Positions 18,270 to 25,296 of a stretch of DNA of 64,000 nucleotides are shown piece by piece. Every line of letters begins with the position of its first letter. The stretch's first letter is position 1. Where the stretch lies: contig NZ_JARXWB010000010.1 of NCBI RefSeq assembly GCF_029892425.1, positions 62,001 to 126,000 on the forward strand. Reading direction: 5' to 3'. The notes below the pieces were generated by a model. That model saw nothing but the letters and a program-made list of their open reading frames with translations. It ran no database searches and was not told where the DNA came from. The stretch is from Bradyrhizobium sp. BR13661 (GTDB lineage: Bacteria; Pseudomonadota; Alphaproteobacteria; Rhizobiales; Xanthobacteraceae). The translations under genes and the position numbers were made by a program.

Positions 18270-19346
18270 CTAGCTTTCGAGCTGCTCGTTGGCGACGATC
18301 TCGATACCGAAGCCGGAAAGGCCCTTGTAGTCATGCACCGACGAGGTGAGATGGCGGATCGAGGTGACGCCGAGATCGCGCAGGATCTGCGCGCCGACGC
18401 CGACTTCTCGCCACTGGCGGTTGCGGTCGGCCTCCGTCGCCGTCTCGTCCGAAAGCGGCGACACGGGAACGCCGGCGGCGCCGTCGCGCAAGTAAACCAG
18501 CACGCCGCGGCCGGACTTCTTGAAGTGCTCGAGCACGGCCGCCATGCGCTTGTGGCCGGTAAAGGTGTCCTTAACGATGTTCGGCTTGTGGAAGCGCGTC
18601 AGCACGTTCTTGCCGTCGCCGACGCCATTATAGACGAAGGCGACGTGGGCGATGGAATCGAACGGCGAGCGGTAGGCGTAGCCCTGCAGCGGGCCGATCG
18701 GGCTTTCGGTCGTGAAGGTCGAGACCCGCTCGATCAGCTTTTCCCGCGCCTGCCGGTAGGCGATCATGTCGGCAATGGTGACGTGCTTCAGCTTGTGCCT
18801 GGCGGCGAATTGCGAGACCTGCTCGCCCTTCATCACGCTGCCGTCGTCGTTCATCAGCTCGCTGATGACGCCGACCGGCGGGAGCCCTGAGAGCTTGCAG
18901 AGATCGACCGCGGCCTCGGTATGGCCGGAGCGCAGCAGCACGCCGCCATCCTTGGCGATCAGCGGGAAGATGTGGCCAGGGCGGGCGAAGTCGTTGGCGC
19001 CGGCATTGGGATTGGAGAGGGCACGGCAGCAGGAGGCGCGCTCCTCGGCCGAGATGCCGGTGCCGCCGTCGGGCTTGTAGTCGATCGAGACCGTAAACGC
19101 GGTGGTGTGCGCGGAATCGTTGTGGGCGACCATCGGATCGAGCCGTAGCCGGCGTGCATCCTCGGTGGTAACAGGCGCACAGACGATGCCCGAGGTATGG
19201 CGGATGATGAAGGCCATCTTTTCCGCCGTGCAGAATGAGGCGGCGACGATCAGATCGCCCTCGCCCTCGCGATCCTCGTCGTCGGTCACGACGACGAGCT
19301 CGCCCCTGGCAAAGGCCTGCAAAACTTCCTGGACGGTATCGGGCAT
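18270..19346 (-). CDS. ribB: 3,4-dihydroxy-2-butanone-4-phosphate synthase with degenerate GTP cyclohydrolase II domain
   Basis: Makes the four-carbon riboflavin precursor from ribulose-5-phosphate. Starting at ATG 19346 it has 358 residues. The RibB domain (1-200) shows DDEDREGEGDLI and the metal/catalytic stretch RPGHIFPLIA...RSGHTEAAVDL. The C-terminal domain (about 205-358) has the RibA fold (TTESPIGPLQGYAYRS, GVLVYLRDG), but where true GTP cyclohydrolase II carries its three zinc Cys it reads TRFHKPNIVKDTF, with none. The tail is therefore probably not a cyclohydrolase (RibBX-like hybrid). No FMN riboswitch was recognised upstream. Confidence 0.92.
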   Translation of the reverse strand: MPDTVQEVLQAFARGELVVVTDDEDREGEGDLIVAASFCTAEKMAFIIRHTSGIVCAPVTTEDARRLRLDPMVAHNDSAHTTAFTVSIDYKPDGGTGISAEERASCCRALSNPNAGANDFARPGHIFPLIAKDGGVLLRSGHTEAAVDLCKLSGLPPVGVISELMNDDGSVMKGEQVSQFAARHKLKHVTIADMIAYRQAREKLIERVSTFTTESPIGPLQGYAYRSPFDSIAHVAFVYNGVGDGKNVLTRFHKPNIVKDTFTGHKRMAAVLEHFKKSGRGVLVYLRDGAAGVPVSPLSDETATEADRNRQWREVGVGAQILRDLGVTSIRHLTSSVHDYKGLSGFGIEIVANEQLES

Positions 19347-19606
19347 GTCCCAGTCTCTATTGGTTATGAGCCGGAGGCTTAGCTGGACTCCGATCCGTGC
19401 GCTAGTGCCCCGAACGCAACCGCATATGCCGTCTGGACCGGCTTGGAGGCCTGTATCGCGGATATATAGGCGCCGCCGGGGCGCGCGGGAGGTGCCCCGA
19501 ACATTCCCATGACCAGACCGGCGCCGAATGGAGCTGTGCAATCTCCGGCAATAGGGTAGTCAGGGTCATGGCTGCCGGGCAAACTGAGCCAAGGGTGAAA
19601 CGGGCA

Positions 19607-20146
19607 ATGTACCAGATGAGATTCGTCGCGCCACTCCTCGCGAGCCTGCTGTGCCCGCTTGTCCTGGTCATGCCGGCGCTCGCACAGAGCAAGGTCGATA
19701 TCGAACAGGCCTTCGCCGGCTCGCTCACGCCGGTGCCAAAGCAGGAGCTGAGCGTATCCGGCGGCTTCTACGTGCCGGCCTATTCCAGCGTGGCGATGAG
19801 CCAGGGCAAGCTGCGGGTCGATTTCTCGGTGACATTGAGCGTCCACAACGCCTCGGAGACGCAGGCGCTGGTGGTCAAGCGGATCGCCTATTTCGACACC
19901 GCGGGCAAGCAGGTCGAGAGCTATCTGAAGGCGCCGGTCGCCGTGAAGCCGCTCGCCACCATCTCGATCTTCATTCCGACCGACGATGTGCGCGGCGGAA
20001 CAGGCGCCAATTTCATCGTCGACTGGGCCGCCACCGGCGAGATCGCCGAGCCTGTCGTCGAGGCCTTGATGGTCGGCGGCGTCGCCAATGCGCATTACGC
20101 TTTCATCAGCCAGGGCCGTCCGACCAGGACGGCCGGAAAAAAATAA
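19607..20146 (+). CDS. DUF3124 exported protein
   Basis: About 179 residues beginning MYQMRFVAPLLASLLCPLVL with a signal peptide ending near ALAQ. The mature part (LSVSGGFYVPAYSSVAMSQG, TLSVHNASETQALVVKRI, YFDTAGKQVESYL, GANFIVDWAA) fits the DUF3124 family of small periplasmic proteins of unknown role. An upstream start at 19568 is possible but would add 13 residues before the signal. It is divergent from ribB. Confidence 0.82.
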   Translation: MYQMRFVAPLLASLLCPLVLVMPALAQSKVDIEQAFAGSLTPVPKQELSVSGGFYVPAYSSVAMSQGKLRVDFSVTLSVHNASETQALVVKRIAYFDTAGKQVESYLKAPVAVKPLATISIFIPTDDVRGGTGANFIVDWAATGEIAEPVVEALMVGGVANAHYAFISQGRPTRTAGKK

Positions 20147-20165
20147 GGCCGTCCGACCAGAACGG
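20114..20165. repeat. Short direct repeat over the DUF3124 stop codon
   Basis: GGCCGTCCGACCAG(G/A)ACGG occurs at 20114-20132 and again at 20147-20165, one mismatch in 19 bp. The first copy is coding (GRPTRTA) and the second starts right after the TAA. This suggests a local tandem duplication. Confidence 0.8.
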
Positions 20166-20452
20166 TGGGCAAGAGGTAGTGTAGCCGCAGCTTCGAGCAA
20201 GCGCTGCGCGACCTCAAATCGCAAACCCGAAAACAACCCCATGCACAGTAGAGCCGACCTGCAAAATCAAAGGCTTGCTGGCCCGTACGGAAGAGATGCG
20301 GATTTTACGAATTTCGTTTGACCCGTCGGGCAAAACACTGGCATGATGACATCATCGAAATCGCGGCGCCCGGTCGGCACCAGGCCGGCCGGTCAATAAA
20401 AACAACACTCCAGAAAAACGACGCTCCATAAAAAAACAACGAGGAACGCCCC
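20147..20452. other. Intergenic region upstream of the aminotransferase
   Basis: About 300 bp with the end of a direct repeat, a GCCGGCC palindrome near 20382 and an A-rich leader just before the aminotransferase start. It should hold that gene's promoter. No gene or RNA was recognised. Confidence 0.5.
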
Positions 20453-21685
20453 ATGACGTCCAGCTTCGATTTCGCGCCCCTGTTTCCCGCAGGGCTGCCG
20501 GCCCCTTCTGCGCGCTGGACGGGCCTTGCCAAATACAGCTTTGTCGGCGGCAACAACGATTCCGAGCAGCTGCCGCTCAACGAGCTGATCGAGGCCGCCA
20601 CTCAGGCCCTGCAGCGCGAGGGCCGCTCGCTCTCCACTTACGGGCTGGCGCACGGCCCGCAAGGGTACGTGCCGCTGCGCGAATTCCTGGTGACAAAACT
20701 GAAGCGCGACGCGGGCATCGACTGCACGGTCGACGATCTCATGATCGTTTCCGGCTCGTTGCAGGCGCTCGACCTCGTCAACAACACGCTGCTTGCACGC
20801 GGCGACACCGTGATCGTCGAGCAGGAGACGTATCAGGGCGCGCTGCAGCGGCTGACGCGGCTCGGCGTCAACACCGTCGGCATTCCCCTCGACGACGGCG
20901 GCATCCGGATGGACGCGCTGGCCTCGACACTTGCCGATCTGAAAAGCCGCGGCATCCGTCCAAAATACATTTACACCATCCCGACCGTGCAGAACCCGAC
21001 CGGCAGCATCATGCCGGAGACGCGCCGCGCCGAACTGCTGCGCCTGTCGGCCGAATATGGCGTGCCCGTCTTCGAGGACGATTGCTACGCCGACCTGGTC
21101 TGGTCCGGACAGCGGCCGCCCGCGATCTACGCGATGAGCCAGAATGGCGGGGTGATCCATGTCGGCTCGTTCTCAAAATCGATCGCGCCAGCGCTGCGCG
21201 TCGGCTTTATCGTCGCGCCCTGGGATGTGATGTCGCGGATGCTGGCGCTGAAGACCGATGCCGGCTCCGGCGCGCTGGAGCAGATGGTGCTCGCCACCTA
21301 TTGCCAGCCGCATTTCGCAAGCCATGTGCCTGTTCTGACCAAGGCACTGCGCGCCAAGCTCGACACGCTGATGGAGGCCCTCAACGAGCAGTTCGGGACC
21401 TCAGCCGAATTCGAGGCGCCCAAGGGCGGCATTTTCCTGTGGGTGAAGCTGCCCGACCAGGTCGATACGCTCAAGCTCTATCAGGCCGCACTCGCGGCGG
21501 GTGTCGCGATCAATCCGGGCCCGGAGTGGTCGACCAACAAGAGCCATTCGGGCTCGCGGCTGCGGCTGTGTTTCGGCAGCCCTTCGCATCAGCAAATCCG
21601 CGAGGGCGTCGCGGTGCTGGCCGAGGTCTGCCGCAAGGAGTTCGGCGTGCCCGCCCGCAGCGCCAATGTGGAGAAGCGGGCCTGA
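20453..21685 (+). CDS. PLP-dependent aminotransferase (2-aminoadipate/MocR-catalytic type)
   Basis: A 410-residue fold-type I aminotransferase. The PLP lysine is in GSFSKSIAPALRVGFI (about residue 244). Other conserved stretches are YGLAHGPQGYVPLREFL, TIPTVQNPTGS, FEDDCYADL and the final substrate Arg region GSRLRLCFG. It resembles LysN/2-aminoadipate transaminase and the catalytic half of MocR regulators, but has no GntR DNA-binding domain. GAGGAA precedes ATG 20453. It converges with the dioxygenase gene (10-bp gap). The amino-acid substrate is unknown. Confidence 0.9.
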   Translation: MTSSFDFAPLFPAGLPAPSARWTGLAKYSFVGGNNDSEQLPLNELIEAATQALQREGRSLSTYGLAHGPQGYVPLREFLVTKLKRDAGIDCTVDDLMIVSGSLQALDLVNNTLLARGDTVIVEQETYQGALQRLTRLGVNTVGIPLDDGGIRMDALASTLADLKSRGIRPKYIYTIPTVQNPTGSIMPETRRAELLRLSAEYGVPVFEDDCYADLVWSGQRPPAIYAMSQNGGVIHVGSFSKSIAPALRVGFIVAPWDVMSRMLALKTDAGSGALEQMVLATYCQPHFASHVPVLTKALRAKLDTLMEALNEQFGTSAEFEAPKGGIFLWVKLPDQVDTLKLYQAALAAGVAINPGPEWSTNKSHSGSRLRLCFGSPSHQQIREGVAVLAEVCRKEFGVPARSANVEKRA

Positions 21686-21695
21686 CGCCAATGCC

Positions 21696-22550
21696 TCACC
21701 GGTTGACGTGGAATTCCACGTTGACCTGGCCGCTGCCGGACGATGGGAAATAATCGCAGAGCTGCTCGGCCGTCCCGCGATAGTTGGACCAGCCGAGCGC
21801 GGCGAACAGCATGATCGTGTCGGCCATGCCGCCTTCGCCGTTGCACTTGGTGGCGTAGTCGGGGAGCATGTCGAGGAACTCGCGGTAACGGCGGTTCTGC
21901 CATAACTCGAGCACGCGCAGATCGACCTGGCGGTTGAACTCGCTGGCGATCGACGTCCATGCGTCAGGCCCCAGCTTCCGGTTGGGCCAGAGCCGATGTG
22001 AGAGCGAACCGCTGGCGAGAATCGCGACGCGCTCACCGGACGCGTCGATGGCCCGGCGGGTTGCTTCGCCGAGAATCCGGCTCTCCTCGAATGAGGTGAA
22101 CAGCGGCGAGGCGACCGAGACCACCTTCGCGAAGCCGTCCGGGTTCATGTAATGCATCGGCACGATGGTGCCGTATTCCAGCCCAAGGCTCGCGACCTCA
22201 TGCGCGGTGACGTTGAGATCGGCATCGAGCGCCCTGCTCGCGATGGCCTTGGCAAGGCCCGTATCACCCGGCAGATCGTAGTGCAGATCCTGGATCATCT
22301 GCGGCGCCTCGTGGCTGGTGAACGCGCCGCAATGCCGCTCATTGGCGTTGATGTGGTAGCCGAAATTGGAGAGCCAGTGGGTGTCGAACACCACGAAGCT
22401 GGTGACGCCGCGCTCTCTTGCCCGCCGCCCGAGCTCGCGCAGGGACCTGACCGCCGGTTCTCGCGCCGCGCGCAACGGGCTGTCGGGCCGCTCCGACAGC
22501 ATCAAGGAAGGAACATGGGTGACCTTGGCCGCGAGTACGAGCTGGCCCAT
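21696..22550 (-). CDS. Class III extradiol ring-cleavage dioxygenase (LigB type)
   Basis: A 284-residue Fe(II) enzyme of the LigB superfamily, closest in style to 3,4-dihydroxyphenylacetate (homoprotocatechuate) 2,3-dioxygenase of the class III kind. Metal and catalytic regions: KVTHVPSL near the N-terminus, VFDTHWLSNFGYHINA, and SGSLSHRLWP with the conserved His. ATG 22550 is preceded by GAGGTG at a 7-nt gap and is preferred over GTG 22559. The small XRE regulator gene ends 18 bp upstream on the same strand, so it probably controls this enzyme. Confidence 0.85.
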   Translation of the reverse strand: MGQLVLAAKVTHVPSLMLSERPDSPLRAAREPAVRSLRELGRRARERGVTSFVVFDTHWLSNFGYHINANERHCGAFTSHEAPQMIQDLHYDLPGDTGLAKAIASRALDADLNVTAHEVASLGLEYGTIVPMHYMNPDGFAKVVSVASPLFTSFEESRILGEATRRAIDASGERVAILASGSLSHRLWPNRKLGPDAWTSIASEFNRQVDLRVLELWQNRRYREFLDMLPDYATKCNGEGGMADTIMLFAALGWSNYRGTAEQLCDYFPSSGSGQVNVEFHVNR

Positions 22551-22568
22551 GGCGGTCACCTCGATGCG

Positions 22569-22874
22569 TCAGGCCGCCTGGATCTGGCTGCCGTGGATCG
22601 CGGAGGCGAGCCGGAGCAGCAGGACGATCGAGACATTGCCCTTGCCGGCCTCGATCTGGGCGATGTAGCGCTCGGAAATCCCGGAGCGGCGGGCCAGCTC
22701 CCGGCGCGACAGCTCGCAGCGCGCGCGCGAGGACTTCAGGCGCTGGCCGAGCTCAGCCAGAAACGCGGCCTCCGAATATGGCGGCACGGCACAGCTTCCC
22801 GGCAGCACCTCGCCCGCGAAATCCATCACTTGGTTTAGCATCGGTCCATCCAATTCCGCCTTTGGGAGCGCCAT
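22569..22874 (-). CDS. Small XRE-family DNA-binding regulator
   Basis: About 101 residues. The C-terminal half is a lambda-repressor-like helix-turn-helix: LGQRLKSSRARCELSRRELA, then RSGISERYIAQIEAGKGNVS, IVLLLRLASAIHG. The HTH resembles the N-terminal part of BzdR/BoxR-type regulators of aromatic degradation, which normally continue into a shikimate-kinase-like effector domain. Here the frame stops just after the HTH, so this is either a truncated derivative or a true short form. It directly precedes the dioxygenase gene in the same transcript. Confidence 0.75.
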   Translation of the reverse strand: MALPKAELDGPMLNQVMDFAGEVLPGSCAVPPYSEAAFLAELGQRLKSSRARCELSRRELARRSGISERYIAQIEAGKGNVSIVLLLRLASAIHGSQIQAA

Positions 22875-22998
22875 CTTACCCCCGATACGCGCCGCCTCAT
22901 TGACGCGGATCAAATTCGCGCGCGACGGCAGGCGAGCGTGGACGGCCGCGACGGGGATGCTACAGTCCGGACGTGTTCGAGGCGGGGCTTTTCAGGAT

Positions 22999-23463
22999 AT
23001 GACGCGTTGCTTGAGCCGCTGGACGTGCGCGGCTGTGCTTTGGATTGCATTCTGCTCGTTCGCTCGCGCCGAAACGCTCGCCGCAACGGTCGAGCAATGG
23101 GGCCTGCTCGGCTCATGGGCGGTCGATTGCTCTGTCAGGCCCGACCGCGACAGGGGCGCGCTGCTGACTTACGAAATCCGGAAGGACGGCCGCGTGATGT
23201 ACCGGCGCAATTTCGGCGACGCCAAGGACGAGAACGAGGTGGTGTCTGCCACCGTCAACGCCGAGGGCCTGCTCAATCTGATGGTGTTCTTTCCATCGCT
23301 GCACCAGACCCGCGAATTTGGATTGCTGCTCGCGAAGGATGGCAGCCTGCGCGCGATCTACAATCGCAGCGAGCACGGCGAGTACACGATCAGGGACGGC
23401 AAGAACGTCAAATCAGGCGCGCCGACACTTCCGCAGCAACGCTGCTCTCAACAATCGTCCTGA
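22999..23463 (+). CDS. Exported protein of unknown function
   Basis: Start at ATG 22999 gives 154 residues with signal peptide MTRCLSRWTCAAVLWIAFCS and cleavage after ARA. The mature part (WGLLGSWAVDCSVRPDRDRG, VMYRRNFGD, NEVVSATVNAEGLLNLMVFF, EYTIRDGKNVKSG, QQRC) has two Cys that may form a disulfide. This is a style of periplasmic protein common in Bradyrhizobium; I do not recognise a named family. A longer frame from 22900 would bury the signal. Confidence 0.7.
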   Translation: MTRCLSRWTCAAVLWIAFCSFARAETLAATVEQWGLLGSWAVDCSVRPDRDRGALLTYEIRKDGRVMYRRNFGDAKDENEVVSATVNAEGLLNLMVFFPSLHQTREFGLLLAKDGSLRAIYNRSEHGEYTIRDGKNVKSGAPTLPQQRCSQQSS

Positions 23464-23570
23464 TGCTGAACATCCATTCAGAATTCTCTTCCCATTCCCT
23501 CTTCCCGATTCCTTGGGAACGTTCACGCGAATGCGCGGTTTAAATTTGCATTCGACTGGAGGAGGACATC

Positions 23571-23789
23571 ATGAAGAAGCTTGGTTACGTCGTTGCCGCT
23601 CTGGGTGCGCTCGCGGTTGCGGCGCCAACGCCGGCGAGTGCAGAGACGGTGATCGTCAAGCACGGCCATCATGGCCCGTACGGCGCCCGCGCCGAATTCC
23701 GCGAGCATCGCGACAATGGCTGGCATCGCGGCTGGCACCATCACGACCGCGTCGTGGTGATCAGGCACGGCCATCACCACTGGGACTAA
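23571..23789 (+). CDS. Small secreted His-rich protein
   Basis: 72 residues: signal peptide MKKLGYVVAALGALAVAAPT, cleavage near ASA-E, then a 47-residue mature peptide with 13 His in clusters (KHGHHGPYG, GWHRGWHHHDRVV, RHGHHHWD). Such composition can bind Zn, Ni or Cu, but this is inference only. GGAGG precedes the ATG. A terminator follows the stop. A 315-bp stretch covering most of this gene and its terminator is duplicated at 24931-25245. Confidence 0.8.
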   Translation: MKKLGYVVAALGALAVAAPTPASAETVIVKHGHHGPYGARAEFREHRDNGWHRGWHHHDRVVVIRHGHHHWD

Positions 23790-23945
23790 TGCGCAACGCA
23801 AACTGGAAATGGCCCCTCGCAGGGCCATTTCTTTGCGTTCGAATCGGCGGAGACGACGAGGACATGGACTCGCGAATGCACCAGGTTGGCTCTGCATCGA
23901 ATAGCGGCCGAACAGCGGACATCGAGATAGGTCGGCTGTGGGCCA
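23631..23945 (+). repeat. 315-bp duplicated segment, copy 1
   Basis: Runs from the end of the signal-peptide region of the His-rich gene through its terminator. It matches 24931-25245 with about five mismatches in 315 bp and no gaps; the offset is exactly 1,300 bp. This copy keeps the intact 5' end of the gene and is probably the original. Confidence 0.95.
23807..23833 (+). terminator. Terminator of the His-rich gene
   Basis: AAATGGCCCCTCGCAGGGCCATTTCTT: stem AAATGGCCC/GGGCCATTT with a short loop and a T-rich tail. The same hairpin is repeated in copy 2 at 25107-25133. Confidence 0.75.
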
Positions 23946-23975
23946 GAAGCCGGAATCGCTCCGACCGCAGCAAGA

Positions 23976-24671
23976 TCAGATTGGCTCATTGCTGTAGTCT
24001 CCAAAAATATAGGGAGTACCGTTGTCAGGAGCGTTCGCGAGTTGGAGTGACTGCTTGCAGTGGTTGATCATTGCATTTCGATCACCGAGATGTGGGCGAC
24101 CAGCAATATGAGCCCTCTTCCGAGAACCAGCGATGACCCCATAGCCCAGTCCGAGCGCATCCTCCGTCCACTGGCGCGGGAAGCCGGCGAGATTTGGTCG
24201 CTTGAGATTGGGGCCCGTCAATTCACTATCGTCGTTCAGATGGCCGCGATAGATTTCCCAGCGCAACTGGGGGCGCTTGGTGATCAAATATTCGCCGATG
24301 AAGATTCCGATATCGACCATGACATTGTAGCCGGCGTATTTGCCCCGCCAGGCCGGCTGATAGGTCTCGAAGATCGTTTGTATGTTCGTGGCGTCGTCGA
24401 TCAGGCCGCCACCGTAGCGATTAATCCAGCCATTGAGCGCCAACAGACCGTCACCGTTCAAGGCCGCTCTGACGCCAAACCAATCGCGCAACCAATTCTG
24501 AAAGAACGCCAGACGATCGAGGCGAACCCGCATGAAATACGCGAAATTAGCCTGCACGCTGGCTTCGTCGAGCGTTCTCTCTTCCTGTTTGTTCGGGACG
24601 TCGTAGAGCGGGTAGTCGCGAATAGCACGACGAACTTTGAGATGTTTGAAGAAGAGCGTCGGGTAGATCAT
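23976..24671 (-). CDS. Hypothetical protein in accessory region
   Basis: 231 residues from ATG 24671 (MIYPTLFFKHLKVRRAIRDY). It is soluble and rich in aromatic and charged residues (FAYFMRVRLDRLAFFQNWLR; LNGWINRYGGGLIDDATNIQ; YAGYNVMVDIGIFIGEYLI; RPQLRWEIYRGHLNDDSE). There is no signal peptide and no known motif. The size and WEIYRG...-type core could fit an immunity or toxin-neutralising protein, but I have no evidence for that. GC is visibly lower than the flanking core genes. It lies between the two copies of the 315-bp duplication. Confidence 0.65.
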   Translation of the reverse strand: MIYPTLFFKHLKVRRAIRDYPLYDVPNKQEERTLDEASVQANFAYFMRVRLDRLAFFQNWLRDWFGVRAALNGDGLLALNGWINRYGGGLIDDATNIQTIFETYQPAWRGKYAGYNVMVDIGIFIGEYLITKRPQLRWEIYRGHLNDDSELTGPNLKRPNLAGFPRQWTEDALGLGYGVIAGSRKRAHIAGRPHLGDRNAMINHCKQSLQLANAPDNGTPYIFGDYSNEPI

Positions 24672-24757
24672 CGGAATGCCTGCACAATCACAAGTCGATT
24701 GGCCCATCCTATGCCCCACCCCAGCGCTAATCCGCAAGGGAGCGGTAAGTCCGCTTC

Positions 24758-24827
24758 GGGTCAATCGCGACGGTTCGGCCCGGTTTAAGTTAGGTCCGGT
24801 CTACCCTTGACAGCCGACATATCCTCG
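24758..24827 (+). repeat. 70-bp direct repeat, left copy
   Basis: Begins GGGTCAATCGCGACGGTTCG and ends CCGACATATCCTCG. The right copy at 26512-26581 is identical but for one base. The two bracket about 1.7 kb holding the duplicated fragment and the DUF418 gene. Each copy is followed within 14-18 bp by the GATTACGGTGACAGTGC motif. Confidence 0.95.
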
Positions 24828-24841
24828 GTCGTGGGATGCAT

Positions 24842-24930
24842 GATTACGGTGACAGTGCACTAAACTCACGCGTCATCGCGTGCAGCCGCCTTAACGGATC
24901 GAGTGAATTAAGTGCACTGTCACCGTAATC
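24842..24930. mobile_element. Palindromic MITE/REP-like element
   Basis: An 89-bp element with perfect 20-bp inverted ends, GATTACGGTGACAGTGCACT (24842-24861) and its complement (24911-24930), around 49 bp. There is no coding capacity. The GTGACAGTGCACT palindrome resembles REP-type sequences mobilised by REP-associated tyrosine transposases (from memory, not verified); no such gene is in the window. The element ends exactly where the duplicated 315-bp fragment begins (24931). Confidence 0.7.
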
Positions 24931-25090
24931 CTGGCAAGTGCAGAGACTGTGATCGTCAAGCACGGCCATCATGGCCCGTACGGCGCCCGCGCCGAATTCC
25001 GCGAGCATCGCGACAATGGCTGGCATCGCGGCTGGCACCATCACGACCGCGTCGTGGTGATCAGGCACGGCCATCACCACTGGGACTAAT
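24931..25090 (+). pseudogene. 5'-truncated copy of the His-rich gene
   Basis: Matches the part of 23571-23789 from the signal-peptide cleavage region to the stop. The ATG and signal peptide are missing. In frame upstream there is only palindrome sequence with a TGA at 24904-24906 and no ATG. The mature-peptide frame itself is undamaged. Any product would need an internal GTG and would stay in the cytoplasm. Confidence 0.85.
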
Positions 25091-25245
25091 GCGCAACGCA
25101 AACTGGAAATGGCCCCTCGCAGGGCCATTTCTTTGCGTTCGAATCGGCGGAGACGACGAGGACATGGACTCGCGAATGCACCAGGTTGGCTCTGCATCGA
25201 ATAGCGGCCGAACAGCGGACATCGAGCTAGGTTGGCTGTGGGCCA
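24931..25245 (+). repeat. 315-bp duplicated segment, copy 2
   Basis: Second copy of 23631-23945, with mismatches near both ends only (positions equivalent to 23632, 23636, 23648, 23927 and 23933). The left edge abuts the palindromic element; the right edge is about 50 bp before the DUF418 start, so it may now supply upstream sequence for that gene. Confidence 0.95.
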
Positions 25246-25296
25246 TTTGCGGAATTGAAGTGACTGAAGCTCTCCCACAATCTATAGTCTTGGTGC

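Noticed and set aside
19379..19510. A 43-codon frame (MGMFGAPPARPGGAYISAIQ...) between ribB and DUF3124
   Set aside because: Protein-like composition, but no ribosome-binding site and it fills the promoter region of two divergent genes. Left uncalled.
19347..19606. FMN riboswitch upstream of ribB
   Set aside because: TTCGGGGC occurs once or twice, but the conserved GGGTGAAA...GACCGGCGG and closing helices of the RFN element are not found.
24842..24930. Insertion sequence with a transposase
   Set aside because: Only an 89-bp palindrome is present; no transposase gene or remnant is readable anywhere in 23.5-26.9 kb, so I call it a non-autonomous element.
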